Positions 11,441 to 24,371 of a stretch of DNA of 64,000 nt are shown here, piece by piece. Every line of letters starts with the position of its first letter. Positions within the stretch are counted from its first letter, which is position 1. The notes under the pieces are model-generated. The model searched no databases. It saw nothing but the letters and a program-made list of their open reading frames with translations, and was not told the DNA's origin. Both the position numbers and the translations under genes were made by a program. This DNA comes from Cavia porcellus (taxonomy: Eukaryota; Chordata; Mammalia; Rodentia; Caviidae), in the NCBI RefSeq assembly GCF_034190915.1, contig NW_026947484.1, forward strand, positions 79,369,982 through 79,433,981, written 5' to 3'.

Positions 11441-11841
11441 GGCTAGGTCTGTTGCCAGTCTCAATAATTACCGATCCCATTGGTATCTTAAGACTGATTC
11501 AGCAGGTATTGGAAGAAGGGTACGAATCTACATTTCTATCAATCTCCCAAGTGATTAATGCTGCAACTATTGAGAGGATGATGCGCTGATCTGAGCTATT
11601 GCAGAGGATGATGGATCTGATAAGTTTCATGAGAAAAGAGATCTCACAATTTACTAGGCTCGGTGAAGAGAACAGTCCGTGGCACATAATAAACTACTGA
11701 ATAAATATCTGTTCAAGGAGCAAAGAATAACAAAGATTAATTTTCCAATAGGATACTATGCTCTTTCTTATATCATTGTTAAGCATATCATTATGGGGCT
11801 CCTTATCTATGTTCACCTTAGCATTTAAGCTTATCAAATCT

Positions 11842-12747
11842 AGCAGGTTTTTTTTTATTTAAGGAGAAAAAGAAAAAAATAGAAAAAGGGTACAAGTTAT
11901 ACAGAATTTCAGAAAACAAACAGTAGGAAATCATTAATTAATAGATTACATGTTGTTATCTTAGAAATAGCTGTTCGAGTCACAAAATTAAAGCATATAA
12001 AGTGGACTTTCAAGCAGTGAGACTGGAAACAGTTTGGTTCAATGATCCAACAAAACTCAGTAATATGGTTATCTATCTTATACACTTAAATATATATGCA
12101 GTTATATTCTTTAGAGCACTTTCTTTTCCTTTCTTTTGTACAATGACAATTACACATTTTGGGTTTTATTACTCCCACAGTTCTTATTACTTTCTTTTGA
12201 AGACAGTAAAACCAAATGTGCCATAACAGAACAGAGTCAGTCAAATCAAAAGGATGGACATAATAGATAATGTAAAAACAAAATACTAGGTGATCAACAA
12301 TGGTTACCATACTGCCTCTTGCTATCTTAAAAAGAATTGCCTATATCATCAGTTATAATAAAATTGAACAAAACAGTAAAGAATAAAACCAAAACATTAG
12401 AGACATTACAGGATTTTAAAAGAAGATAATAGTCAACCGGAATGGGCGTCATAATGAATCTTATTGTCTTTACAGTTGTTGCCTATACTTTCGAACTTGG
12501 TACTATCCAGCAAAGCAGAATAGAGGAAAATCAGTCAAAGCAAGATGGTGAGGGCTATACAAGGTTTCAAATCAAGTTAATAGGAAATCAAAGTGGGTTA
12601 CTATAATGCATCCTGCTTTTTTTTAATTTTTCCCTTAATTAAAAAGATAAAAATAAAAAAGTAAATAATTTTTTAAAAAGGAGATTGAGATAAAAGAGGG
12701 CATAACAACAAACTAGCACAAGTCAAGGCATAACCATTTAGGTTTTC
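11842..12747 (-). mobile_element. 5'-truncated L1 insertion, 3'UTR only (copy A), 10-bp TSD
   Basis: About 0.9 kb that aligns by eye over its whole length with 36.5-37.4 kb, where the same sequence lies directly beyond the stop of an L1 ORF2 on the minus strand. It is therefore L1 3'UTR. The T-rich end at 11847-11860 is the antisense of the A-tail. Direct repeats TATCAAATCT at 11832-11841 and 12748-12757 bracket it, so this was a single insertion truncated before ORF2. Shared landmarks include 'cacattttgggttttattac', 'atcaacaatggttaccata' and 'tgagataaaagag'. Confidence 0.82.
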
Positions 12748-12889
12748 TATCAAATCTTGTGAGTTACATCACAGTCTTTGTTCAAGAAGACAGTACAAAA
12801 GCTCATGTTATCCACAACTGTCTCTAAGCTCTTTCTTCCATAATGATGACCTTTGATTTGTTTAGGCTTTCTATGTTTCTGGTAGCTCA

Positions 12890-13250
12890 GTCCCCTGTAC
12901 ATAACATACTACTTTATCTGATAGGAACATCTTCCCTATTCCTTCAAATCTAAACATATTTTTACCTCTTTAGAAAATAGTACAGAATGTATTGTATCTT
13001 CCCTTTTCTACAACCACCCCCTAACAACAAATGTTGTTCCCTATGTTGGCATTATAGGTCTTCTTCAAAATACTTACACCATTTTATAATTATTTTATTT
13101 GTTTTCTAGTTTTTTAAAATTCCACTTAACCTCCTAGAGATAAACTTCTGAAAGTAAAGAACTGTTTACAACACATTTACCACTGAATCACTACCATTTA
13201 GCTTAGTTCCTGATATATTTATGCAAAGATTTATATTGACTGAGTAAGCA
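12890..13250 (+). mobile_element. L2 LINE fragment (3' part)
   Basis: Weak but ordered similarity to the L2 3' end: a T/C-rich run, then 'tgaaagtaaagaactgttta', 'tttagcttagttcctgatat' and 'actgagtaagca'. This corresponds to the conserved L2/MIR tail (…tagcacagtgcctggcacat…). Highly diverged and non-coding. Confidence 0.5.
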
Positions 13251-15599
13251 TACTATTATTTATAGACAACTTCCTATTTTTAGAAGACAGACATTCTCTT
13301 ACAGTGCCTACCCAGCTTGAAAACACTGCCCTCTGAGGAGGACTGCAGGAGCCTAACATACTTTATCATGTTGCCCTTTAGGCTACAACTGATTAGAACT
13401 AGAGTAGACATCTTGCTCTACATTGTCTTGGAATTTTTAGAATAAGGACTGGACTTTGGTCTCTTTATGGTTGTCATTCTAACTGATAACACTATTGGTG
13501 GGTAACTATCTTTGATCAAGTGTATCTAAAAGCACTGAAAATTACAAGTTTATAAAATGTGAAGGAAGAAATATGTAGATGGAAGCAGGCATAAAAGATG
13601 AAAGAGTAACATCCCAGTTTCTAATGGTTTTATTGATGGTGAATTCTAGTTTCCTGTAAAGTCAAGCTGTTCTATGAATTTCAGAAACTAACCCAATATT
13701 CTTCCACATTTCTGATATGGATAAACTAAAATAAGTTTCTGATATTTACTAACAAATAAGTTTTACAAATAAAACGAAGTTTTTCTAACAAAACGATCTA
13801 GCTTGTATAGACAATAGAGGTGAAAATATAAAGTGTGTCAAAACTGCAGAAAGGATAAGTATTATAAAGAGAAGTTATCAAGCTCTTAATATCTAGAATT
13901 TATTAAAGGTATGAGTATTATCAAAATAGATTATACTTTTTAGTGGAAAAAAATCACCATTAGCAAATAATTCTATAAAGACTAATGGACTCTGAAACAA
14001 ATATTCCTTTAATTCCTCAGGGAAATTTTTGCCCAGTAGACTGTTAGTTACAAATTTATTGAAAATACCTTATGCTAAGTGGCTATCTCTGAGTATTTTT
14101 TAAGTTAACAGTTAATAATTCTATAACAAACATCTCTTTAAACCGAGAGACAGAAGAAAAGGAAATGCTAAACAATATTTGGAGCAGAAATGAACTTAAG
14201 AACAGAGGAAATATATGAAATTGTCACCACAAATGGAATCCTACTGTTCAGACATACAGATAAGGAGATGCAAAATGCAATAAGCCTGAGCCAATAAACT
14301 CACTGAGATTCTCCTAAAAGCCAATCACTTTAAAACATCAATTAATTCTGGTCACTCCTTTACCCAAGTAGTCCTACTTCATTTTTTAATGCTAATTGAA
14401 TTACCACTTTTTGTTACAAAATTATAAAAGACAAAATCTTAGCAGTTTTTATAGCCCAATTCAAAGTATTCATTATTTTCCCAAAAAGCAAATGAAAATG
14501 TCAAAAACATTCCTGCTGTAGATATTTAGTTGTTTTCTGCCAAATTAATGAAAGAAAATATTGCACTCTAAATTTGTTAATTACCATGAATCCTTCTGTA
14601 AAGGGCTCCTGCTTGCAAAATTAAGTCAGCTTTACTTGGCACACTGCCCTAATATTCATGAAGACTAGACTATAGGCTCCACTGTACTGGAGACATTCAG
14701 TTTTTGGCATCTTTCTTCAGCTTTCAAACTATCAATCTTAAATATCATAGACATCCAACTGTCTGAAATAAACAGGGCAGAAAGCACCTGCATTTAACAG
14801 GGTTGTACCACATTCTGCTCTTTGAGATTTTAAGAGCTAGACTTAGAATACAAAATGAACAAGAATACTCTGATTTGCATATCTTCTAGAAAATAGCGCT
14901 ACTTAACCAAAAATCATCTGATGACAACGCTACTTCAAGGAAATCCTCTAGAAGGAAAGCAATTTCAAGCAAGGGATAACGGAGTTCTTTTTCCTTAGTT
15001 CTACGCTAGGGTATAGATAAAGCTACTTCAGGTATAAGCCTCCAGGGACCCCACACACGGATCTTACACCTCTTTATATCCTAGTATGAGAACAAAAAGT
15101 ACCGATTTGTCCATTTCATATCTGATTTTAAAATAGCACTATTCAAACCTACTTTCATTTTTCCTTTCTCCCTGCTCATGGAATTCCCTTCCCTATAGAA
15201 ATTACAAGACCATCCTCCCTTGTCAGATGACATGTTGGATACACTTCCTTAAAATAATATAGAAAAGGTGCATCTCAATTTTTTGAAAGATATATTCTAC
15301 CAACTCTTCTTTTGGGTGGGTAGACAGATAGAAATGGGAAAAACTTGTGTCATTCTCCTTCCCACCCTCTAGTGTACCTTTCTCTTTCTCTTTCTCTCAG
15401 GATAAAATGGATGAAAAGATTCTGAATCAATATAGCTAAGGATAAGTCCAGGAAGGCAAGTTGGCTTCTCCCAGACATCTTCATGGGTAATCAGCCCAAG
15501 CTCCACTGAGTCACTCGCACTAACTCCAATCAAAAGAAACCTTAAGTGGCCACAATGGTATCAGTTGAAGAGATTGATTTTGGATTGAAACTATTAGCA
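13251..15599. other. No gene recognised
   Basis: AT-rich sequence, no ORF above 60 codons. No repeat named with confidence. Confidence 0.4.
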
Positions 15600-16760
15600 G
15601 AGATATGAAGAATATCTTCATAATGATAAAGTCATCAGTTTATCAAGAGGATGGAATAGACCTGAGTTTTTATACACTTAATCGGAAATCTTCAAAATAC
15701 ATGAAGCAAAAACTGATAAAAATCAGAGAAGATGCTATTTTGACCATAAAACAAGTCAAATTTAAAGGAATTCAAGTCAAAATACACTATCTGTTCAGAA
15801 ATGATTAAATTATAAAATAGTAACAAATAAAAACTCCTGGAAAACATAAAATATTCTGGAACTAAAGATACTTGTAAATTACCAAAGGAACAGAGAGAAA
15901 AAAATAAAAGAGAAGAGTCAAATATATTTTAATTCAGTGAAAATAAAAATACATCATATCAAAATTTGTAGGTTGTCACTAAAACTGTACTACTAAATGC
16001 TGGATTAAAAATGTAAAAAGGTTTGGATACCCTTAGCTCCTATCCTAAGAAAGCAGAAAAGCAGCAAATTAAACCTAAAGTAAATAGAAAAAAATGAATT
16101 ATATTAGAATTATTAACAGAAAACAGAAAAAATCAGTAAAAAATTTCATCCCTTTAAATGGTCAATAAAATTGACAAACCTATAGACAAACTGATTAGAA
16201 ATTAAAAGACAAAAATTAACAAGTGTAAAATTGAAAATGATATCACTAGAGTCTATCAATACTGAGGGAATATTATAACAAATTAATGCCGATAAATGAC
16301 AATTTAAAAAGATATGATCAACCTTGACAAATTAAAATTATTTAATTTCACTTTAAAACAAATAAAAGATATGTATATACCTATACCTATTAAAGAAAAT
16401 ATAGTTTAAAAAATTTCTCAGAAGAAAAATTCCAGAGGCAGATAGCTTTACTGTGACTCCTATCAAATATTTAAAAGGCTACCTCTCTTGGGTTGCCTTT
16501 GTATCTTGGTTAACTAGCACTAACAATACTAACAATTTTCTAAAACATTGCAGAGAAGAAAATATTTTCCAACTTATATAATGAGACATGCAATAAACTG
16601 AAAAACAAAAGTAGACACAGATATAGAGAGGAAACTATACACACACCGTTGAACATGTTGGTTTAACAAGTCTGTGGATGACCTAATGATGACATTCACT
16701 AAAATCTATAAGGAGAGTACTGTATTCATGAAGTCCTTGTAGACTTGCTTTCTCTAGCTT

Positions 16761-16783
16761 AAAAAAAAAAAAAAAAAAAAAAA
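16761..16783. repeat. A homopolymer
   Basis: 23-base A-run inside the decayed L1. It could be the tail of an unrecognised short retroposon, but no body is visible upstream. Confidence 0.95.
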
Positions 16784-17111
16784 GTGTACTTCTTCAGGAT
16801 TATTTTTACAATTTAACACATGCTGTAAAAATTACTTAGTATAACAGGTGATTCATAATGAGAATAGAAAAATAAGTAAATGGTACTTACAAACTATTTG
16901 AAACAAATCCAATGTCCATTTCTGATAAAAATTCTCAGAAAAGTAGCGATTTCTTCAGCCTAATTTAAGAGACATAAAAACTTGCAGCTAACACCATATT
17001 TGAAAGTAAATAAGTCAATACTTCTCTATGATCAAGACCAAGATAGAGATGGTTACTCTTATTGCTTCTCTTCAATATTAGGCTGGAGGTTTTAGTTAGT
17101 GAAATCAGGCA

Positions 17112-17172
17112 AAAAGAAAGAAAGAAAGAAAGCCAGCCAGCCAGCCAGCCTAAATTTAAAAAAAAAAAAAAA
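17112..17172. repeat. (AAAG)n-(CCAG)n compound microsatellite and A-run
   Basis: AAAG units pass directly into CCAG units, followed after TAAATTT by an A-run. Located within the decayed L1 ORF2. Confidence 0.95.
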
Positions 17173-17875
17173 GCAAACTTTTCTCACATGATCTTCTATA
17201 TAGAAAATCTGACAGAAACCATTAAATAACTACAAGACCTAGTGACTCTCACAAAGTTGCAGAATAACAGATCAATACTCAAAAATCAATTGGTACATCT
17301 ATTTACTAACTGCCAAAAATTGGAAGTTGCAATTCAAAAGCATTACCATTTACTATTCCATCAACCAATGCAGAATACTTAGGGATAAATCTGGCAAATG
17401 ATAAGCAAAATCTGTATGCTGAAAACTACAAAAACATTTCTCAGAAAGGTGAAAGACCTAAATAGAGATGTGTAACTTGTTCATGGATTACATGGCTCAA
17501 CAGTGTTAAAATGTCAGTTCTTCTATAACTGATCTAAAATTTCACAGTCCAAATCTAAATCCGTTTTAATAAAATTGATAAGTTAATTATAAATTCTATT
17601 TTAAATAAATTGACATGGTAATTCCTAATTTCATGCAGAAATTGTTGTAAGATAGACTAACACACCAATAGAAGATAGGTGAATTTCAAAACTGACCCAC
17701 ACATGAATAGGTAATCGATTTTTAACCAAGATACAAAGGCAACCCAAGAGAGGTAGCCTTTTAAATAAATTTTCTTGGAATAACTGAATGGCTGCAGTTT
17801 TAGAGAATGAACTTTGAACGATACCTCAAACCATATACAAAAATTAACTCAAATGGATTGTAAGGTATAGGTTAA

Positions 17876-19035
17876 CAACTCTGTAGCTGCTTCACATGTA
17901 TAGTTGGTTAAACTAGCAAGTAAATGGATGATGGGAGCCATGTTTCTCACTGTTGATGGACGACATTAGAGATAAACAATAAACCAAGCTAAAATGAATC
18001 ACATGGTATTAGACTGAAGTCAGAAACATCAACACGAACTCACATTTAGCTTAACACAAATATGAATGGGAGAGATACCAATAGAATTAAGGTGTGTGCA
18101 TATCCATGTATGAGCAGATGTATATATATTTCCTGGCTCTGATGGCCAACAGAATTAAAACACAGGACAATACAGAGGCAGCAACCAACATATCTAGTAT
18201 GCAGATATTAGTTTCTAAATCATATTCTCCAAAACCAGAAACCAGCAATCCTTTGAAAAATAGATTATTTTAGGGACATGGAATATGTAAGATAAACCAG
18301 AACTATGTTCTAGTGTTTGCCTGCCCAGAGAGGATAGAGCTCTGAATGGCTTAAGCTAGAACAAATTGAAAGAAAAAAAAAAAAAAAAAAAAAAAAACTG
18401 TATTTGACTGCAAGCTAAAGTATAAAATCAAGACATATGAGCCTATACTAATCAATGATTAAAAAAATAAGTGAAGAAAAGGTAAATATTTCTAACACAA
18501 CAATTTCAAATAGTTTATGTAAATATGCATCTGGACATAATTTGCTCCTCTGTACTACACCTTACCCCCACCCAGTCCTTGAGCATGGGCTACCCTTACT
18601 AATTTTCTCTAAAGAATAAAATATAGGGCAAAAAAAGATTAATTTTACATTGTAGAACCTGGCTAACAATACTTTGAGTCAGGTAATAAATAACATCAGT
18701 GATAAGATGAAGAAATTATCAAGTATCAGGGCAGATAAAGGAGACATGAGTATTAACCTCAATGTGGAATCCTGTAATAAATTCTGGAACCGAAAAAATG
18801 ATATTACAGGAAAAGCCAGCGAAATTCAGATAAAGTCTAAGGTGTAGTTAATAGTAACATACTAATTTTGGCTGTTTAGTTTTGACAAATCTACCACCTT
18901 TATGTAAGACAAGATTTTAATAATAGGAAAAAGTGAATAAGGGTATATGGGAACTCTATGTACTACCTGTACAACTTTTCTGCAAACCTAAAATTATTTC
19001 AAAGTAAAAAGTTCATTATAGAAATAGATTATAGT
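17876..19035 (+). mobile_element. Probable L1 3'-end insertion nested within the older L1
   Basis: This segment interrupts the canonical ORF2 order: the text before 17875 and after 19040 would join in an intact L1. Its right end, 'tatgggaactctatgtacta', 'acaacttttctgcaaaccta' and 'aaattatttcaaagtaaaaa', resembles the 3' terminus of old mammalian L1 (L1M) elements with an A-rich tail. The left ~900 bp was not identified. An A-run lies at 18373-18397. No TSD was proven. Confidence 0.5.
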
Positions 19036-19039
19036 CTTA

Positions 19040-20085
19040 AAAGTAAAAAGTAAAGTTATAAAACTTCTAGACTACAATGTAATTGACCTGAGTTAGGCAA
19101 ATTTTATTATACATGATCACAAGAAGATAATATAAAATTGATAAATTGGACTTCACAAAAATTGAAAATTTCTGCTCTCTGAAAGACAATGTGTGGGAAT
19201 GAAAAAACAAGCAGAATAAGATCTACAAAGCATCTATTCAGTAAAAGAGTAATACTGACAACATACATAAAGAACTCTTGAGCTCAATAATAAAACAACT
19301 TGTTTAAAAATTGGCAAAACATTTGAACAAACACCAGAAAAGATATACAAATGGCACATAATCACATGAAACGATGTTTAACATCACCAAACATCAGCAA
19401 AACATACATTAATACCACCAGCAGAAAACACCATATACCCATTAGAATAACTAAATTAAAAAGACTTACTATATCAAGGGCTGCTAAGAGGTAGAGGAAC
19501 TGGAATTCTAATACAAGGCTGGTGGTGATGTAAAGTGGTGCAGCCAGTGTGAAAACAGATTAGGGGTTTCTTAAAACTCTAAGCACGAATCTCCCATATA
19601 GCCCAACCATACTATTCCTAGGTATTTACCCAGATGTGAAGAAAGCATTTGTCCAAAAGAATGTACACTAATCATTGGTAGTCAATAACTGGGTACTTTA
19701 AAACCAAATTTTCAACAGATGAATGGATAAACTAGTTGCAATATATCCATATGATGGAAAACTATTCATCAATTTTTAAAAAAGGACCTATTTTACAGGC
19801 AATAAGTATGAATACATTTCAAAATAATCATGTGAAATGAAAGAAACCAAACAAAAAGTATACTATTATTTTATTTATAAAATATTAGGAGAAATGTGAA
19901 CAAATACATAGTGACAGAAAACATGATTGGACAGTTTTGATTTGGGGACAGCTGGGGCAGACAGATACACAAGGAAGAAAAAAATAAAGGGACACAGGAA
20001 AACTTTTGCGATGACAGTATATTCGCTTACTTGATGGTAGTAGTTATTTCTGAAACATATAAAAAACTTTTTAAATTGCACATTT
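19040..20085 (+). mobile_element. Ancient L1 ORF2 C-terminal part and 3'UTR, right part
   Basis: Resumption of the split L1: 'aaaacttctagactacaatg', 'ttgataaattggacttcaca', 'aatttctgctctctgaaaga', 'cagtgtgaaaacagattagg', 'ttacccagatgtgaagaaag', 'acagatgaatggataaacta' and 'gatggaaaactattcatca' occur in the order expected for the end of L1 ORF2. They are followed by 3'UTR-like 'atggtagtagttatttctga'. No intact frame. Confidence 0.82.
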
Positions 20086-20841
20086 CATTTGTATTGATCA
20101 TATGTCAAAATATGCCTTAGCCAAACTATCAGAAAATCAACAATCATAAAATTTAAAAATCTTGGAAATGAATCTTTAAAAAAGGAATGATGGCTTTTGA
20201 CAAATGGCTGATAACTCAGAAAATTAAATATGCATTAGATTTGGATTTATGAGAGCTATTATCCACAGAGTAGAAATTAAAAGGAAGCGGCAGCAACACC
20301 ACTAATGGAGTACACTGACAACTGAAGCTGACTCCTTGTGAAAAGTAAAGTACTCTCTGTCAGAGGAAGAATTTAAGCAGAATCTCAACTGATCGCCTGT
20401 TCAGTAAGAACTAGGGAAAGTTCCCATTTGGAATAAACGGTAGTATTTCTCAATCTTTAATTGTGTACTTAAAAAAACAATAAATAATTTGTGCTTGGAT
20501 AGAAAGTTAATTTTATTCATCAACATCAAACACTTTGAATAGTTTAAAATGTCAGAGTATATGAACAAAGGTAATAAATGCACCATATTAAATAATCATT
20601 GAGTTGTCTTTTACATAAGGAAAGCAATAAAAAAGGCTTCAAAGATAAACAGTTTTATAATATTTACAAATTTCTTGGAGAAGCAAGCATCTACATTTAC
20701 TATAGAATGTTAAGTACTTTGGGTTTAATATTAATAGTACTAGTTACCAATTGCTATATTCAATTTTATAGCTTTAGAAATTTAAGCAAGACATATCTTT
20801 AACACATTAAATTAACAACACAATATTTAAGATAAGCACTG

Positions 20842-20996
20842 CAGGAGCTGGTGGCAAATGCTGTAATCTCAGCACTAGAGAGGGAGGCTGAGGCAGGAAG
20901 ACTGCTGTGAGTTCAAGGCCAGCCTGACCTACAAAGTGAGTGAAAGGCCAGCCTGAACTGCATAGTGGAAACCCTGTGTTAAAAAGAAATAAATAA
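20842..20996 (+). mobile_element. B1 SINE with internal duplication and TSD
   Basis: Plus-strand B1: 'tggtggcaaatgctgtaatc', 'gaggctgaggcaggaagact' and 'gagttcaaggccagcctgac', then a second 'gccagcctgaactgcatag' (the internal duplication) and an A-rich tail. Flanks AAGATA(A/G)GCACTG at 20829-20841 and 20997-21009 are target duplications. It inserted into an older MIR. Confidence 0.94.
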
Positions 20997-20999
20997 AAG

Positions 21000-21115
21000 A
21001 TAGGCACTGTCCTCGTTTTGCAGATGAAAAATCTTAGACTGAAAGAAATTCACCATATCTTCAGACCAAGGATCGACACTCAAGTATTTCTGACTCCAAA
21101 GCCTAATGACAGAGG
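21000..21115 (-). mobile_element. MIR SINE, antisense, interrupted by B1
   Basis: Antisense MIR core: 'cgttttgcagatgaaaaatc', 'ctgaaagaaattcaccatat' and 'atttctgactccaaagccta' match the order of the MIR core (…ttttacagatgaggaaactg…). The B1 at 20842-20996 split its end. Confidence 0.78.
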
Positions 21116-21339
21116 AATTCTCCATAGCTCACTGCCATCCAATGGTTATCTACTGCCATCCAATGATCCCTGTAAACAGTCTTTCATTCCCACTCTCAAT
21201 ATCACCTATAATCCTATCCAGTTTAACTTTTAAAAATATAAATTTTCTCAAGTTACTCCTTCAATTTCAATTACTCCAATAAAGTTCCCCTTCCAACATG
21301 GTGGACAGGAAATCAGCTTTCCCATCTACTTCCAATTAC

Positions 21340-21640
21340 TTGTATATACTCCAGACATGCTAAAATATTTTATAACCCTTTAGAAGTATATGTATTCTTA
21401 CTTCCCAATCACAATTTCCATGTTCTTCTTACTTTTGGCTTGGTGAATGAACTCATCATTTTAGAATCACTTTAAATGTCTCTACTCTTTGAGACACTTT
21501 TTACATATCAGCCAGACTAACATGTACCTTTTTTTACATGTACACTACTCTATTCATACTGACAATTATTTAGTTTGTTTCCAGCAAACTACATGTCTCT
21601 TCAGAGACAGATACACTCATCCTTCTATCTCTAGTGCCCA
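21340..21640 (+). mobile_element. Possible L2 LINE fragment
   Basis: T/C-rich stretch with weak L2-like order ending in 'ctctagtgcccaagggtaat'. Low confidence. Confidence 0.3.
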
Positions 21641-24228
21641 AGGGTAATCAAATGCAATCATATGGATATAGTAACCAGTGTCTGAAATGAAAGTTGTTTT
21701 GGGAAGGGGGTGCACAAAAATGGTACTATGCATAATAGAGATATGCTAGTTGCCACAATTATAATATATACTGTACCTTATTAATTCCATATTATTTCAC
21801 CCCTAGTTATACATTAATTGAAACCATTATTATCTTGCCTACTTAAGTATGCAGTCTACAGTTTATTCAATCATAAATAAAATGTAAATTGATGCAAAAA
21901 ATTAATTCTCAAAGGTATAAAATGTTTGGAAACCAGGAGATTCAGAAATACTCTGATTACTTGTCAAGAAGATGCCAGAAGAATAACCTCTTTGTGACCT
22001 CCTCCCACAAATAAAACTATTCAGATTTTACTGTTTCAAGATATAACCTATTTAGTGCTCTCCTTGTACAGATAATGAGACATCAAAAAATAAAAGAAAA
22101 AAGCGAAAGAAGAGAGTAAGCTAACTACTATCATTTAAATATTCAGTTTCCTTTCTTCTTCAGTTCAGGACTTTAAATTAAAATATTTCTTATGCCTGGC
22201 CAGTCACTTTGATTAGTTTCTTCAAATGAGCCTAAATATAGTGGCTACTTTACAGTACATTCAGGCTTAAGGCATTTCTTTTATCATCTTGTTCTCTTGC
22301 TCAAACCTGATACAGAAATAACTTAGTTTCTTCTTGGACACTGCTGTTGTATGTTAAAATCAAGACAGAACTAATTATTTTTAAAAATGCAAAATAAGAT
22401 GATACTAAAAAAGTTAAGAGGCTTTGAAAGCCATTGGAAAAATTGTTTTAATTATATGAGAAATGTTCTAAAGCAATATTCTGAGTGAAATAAAGCATTA
22501 CTTATTCAAGACAAATGCCTTCCCTAAAGAAGCATTCCATGTCAAAAGCCCTTAGTCTATGTAACTAATGCCTTATAAATGTGAGTTAAAAAAAACAGAA
22601 ATCACACTTTGGTAATCTTCATCTAAAACGCTACCCCATTACAGCAATATCAGTTTGATTTATGCTAGAAAATGTTTCACTTGGAGGAAGAACTAAAGTG
22701 TCTTTACAGAAACACACAGAAGACTAAACGACTCCCTAAGTACTAAAGAACTCCATAAGTACTAAACAGTCCATAGCAATGGACTTTCTTCAAAGGGACA
22801 AAAGGAGGCACAATTTTAAACCACATGAAGTATAATCAACTTTTTTTCTGAAACATGAGAGTAAAATGTGAGTAACAGTGATTTCAGAAGTCAGCAATGC
22901 AAAATTTGGGAACTACAAAATGAAAAGACAAAAATAAAAACTTTAGACTAAGCCATCCATCAAACAAAAGAAGATTACTTCCCAAAAGCTGATATAATTT
23001 TTTTCAATTAGACTGAGAATCCAGGATATGCAATTTGTTTCGATTTTCCCATTACCATCTTCAACTTTACTCCTACATTTCCTTTCAGATACGCACAGGT
23101 TCACATAAGGAGATACTGAGCTCTTTAAACTTATCTCATTGTGATCTGTCAAGGGAATCATGGTTCTGCCTTCTCTAAAGATTTCTTGTATCCACTGCCT
23201 GAGAAGATATTATTCCATAAAAGGAAAGGACACTATGGGTGAATTAAATAAGAATGGTTCAGGAGAACCAGATCTAATTACATAAGCTTTCCCTACAGGT
23301 GGATATAAATTTCAGAAATCTCATCTGTAAAGGCTAGCAGTTTTTTTTTAATTATGCTAAAAGTTCCTTGTCTGCTTGATGTCTCATGAACAATTTTAAT
23401 CAGGCAGGCTTTACACACTCACAGACAACTTAACAGAGCTCTCAACCATGAGCAAATGGGAAGACAAGAAACCACAAACATTTTTACTAAAAGGAAAAAG
23501 AAGCTAGCCTGGAGATTTGGCTAGCAATAAGGCAAAATTAAATCACGCTTTTACTTCACTTATCCTATTTAACTTCAAGAACTGCAGACATATAATTAAT
23601 TTGCTCTTGAGATTTGCTCTGCAAACATAAACACACCATTTTTTAAAAACTACCTTCATAAAAGTCAGTAGTTTTATTTTCATTTCCCATTCGCAAGTGG
23701 ACTAATACAGTAACAACCGATTTCCCATTGTCTAAAGCCCTAAAAATTATCCTCCCCAAGAAGATTTAAAAACCACTCTCTCTGCAGTCGGTGAAGATTC
23801 TGACACAGGGTCCAATTCAAAGTGAGTGCTAGGTGGTCATTAAAATGACCAAATAATCTCATCCCCAAGTCCACTTTCTACATCATCTGTCATCATGCAC
23901 TCTCTTTCCATTCTGCAGCCCTTCCAAGGTAGTCAAGGACCATAACACAAATTTTTCACCTGTTCTGAACTACTTAAACTAACTGCAACCATTTTAAACT
24001 CCTTTTTCTTAATCAAGTAAGCCCACAATCTCCAGAAAAACTGTCAGTAGATGGTTGATCTGGGTGCTAAATTTTTGAACCTGTGTTACACCTAGTCAGC
24101 ATTCTGTCTTTATCCACAAAATACTCTGAAATAAAAATGTTGTTGTTTGATTTTACAGTCAGTAGCTGTGTGGTTTGCACTGTGTTCTCACTCCCCTGTG
24201 CCTAATTTCACATAAAACTGTTATTAAT
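21641..24228. other. No gene recognised
   Basis: About 2.6 kb with no named repeat and no convincing ORF. It is relatively free of young SINEs compared with its surroundings. Confidence 0.4.
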
Positions 24229-24241
24229 AATATCCTCCCTC

Positions 24242-24358
24242 GGGGCTGGGGTTTTAGCTCAGTGGCATAAGTGCCTGCCTTGCAAGCAGGCAGTCATGAG
24301 TTCGATCCCTGGTACCGATAAAAATGAAGACGACAAAAAAAAAAAAAAAAAAGCATTG
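24242..24358 (+). mobile_element. Young ID SINE with perfect 13-bp TSD
   Basis: Body GGGGCTGGGGTTTTAGCTCA (A box), arm GCCTGCCTTGCAAGCAGGC, GAGTTCGATCC (B box), CTGGTACC and a long A-tail. The direct repeat AATATCCTCCCTC lies at 24229-24241 and 24359-24371 without mismatch. Transcription by RNA polymerase III from the internal boxes is expected for the family. Confidence 0.97.
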
Positions 24359-24371
24359 AATATCCTCCCTC

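Larger units (their letters stand above)
15600..17875 (+). mobile_element. Ancient L1 ORF2, decayed, left part
   Basis: Plus-strand relic of L1 ORF2 (endonuclease/reverse transcriptase). DNA-level landmarks in the canonical order are 'ggtcaataaaattgacaaac' (start of the RT region), 'agggaatattataacaaatt', 'tctcacatgatcttctatat' (region of the RT catalytic motif), 'aaagttgcagaataacagat', 'atacttagggataaatctgg', 'gctgaaaactacaaaaacat' and 'catggattacatggctcaac'. The frame is broken by many stops and indels. A microsatellite and an A-run have expanded inside it. It resumes at about 19040. Confidence 0.78.

Noticed and set aside
12002..12226. A conserved protein, since the 74-codon frame here and the one at 36666-36929 have similar translations (RLxTVxFNDPTK, THFGFYYS)
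   Set aside because: Both frames lie antisense within two copies of the same L1 3'UTR, so their similarity is explained by DNA homology of the repeat. Neither is intact against the other.
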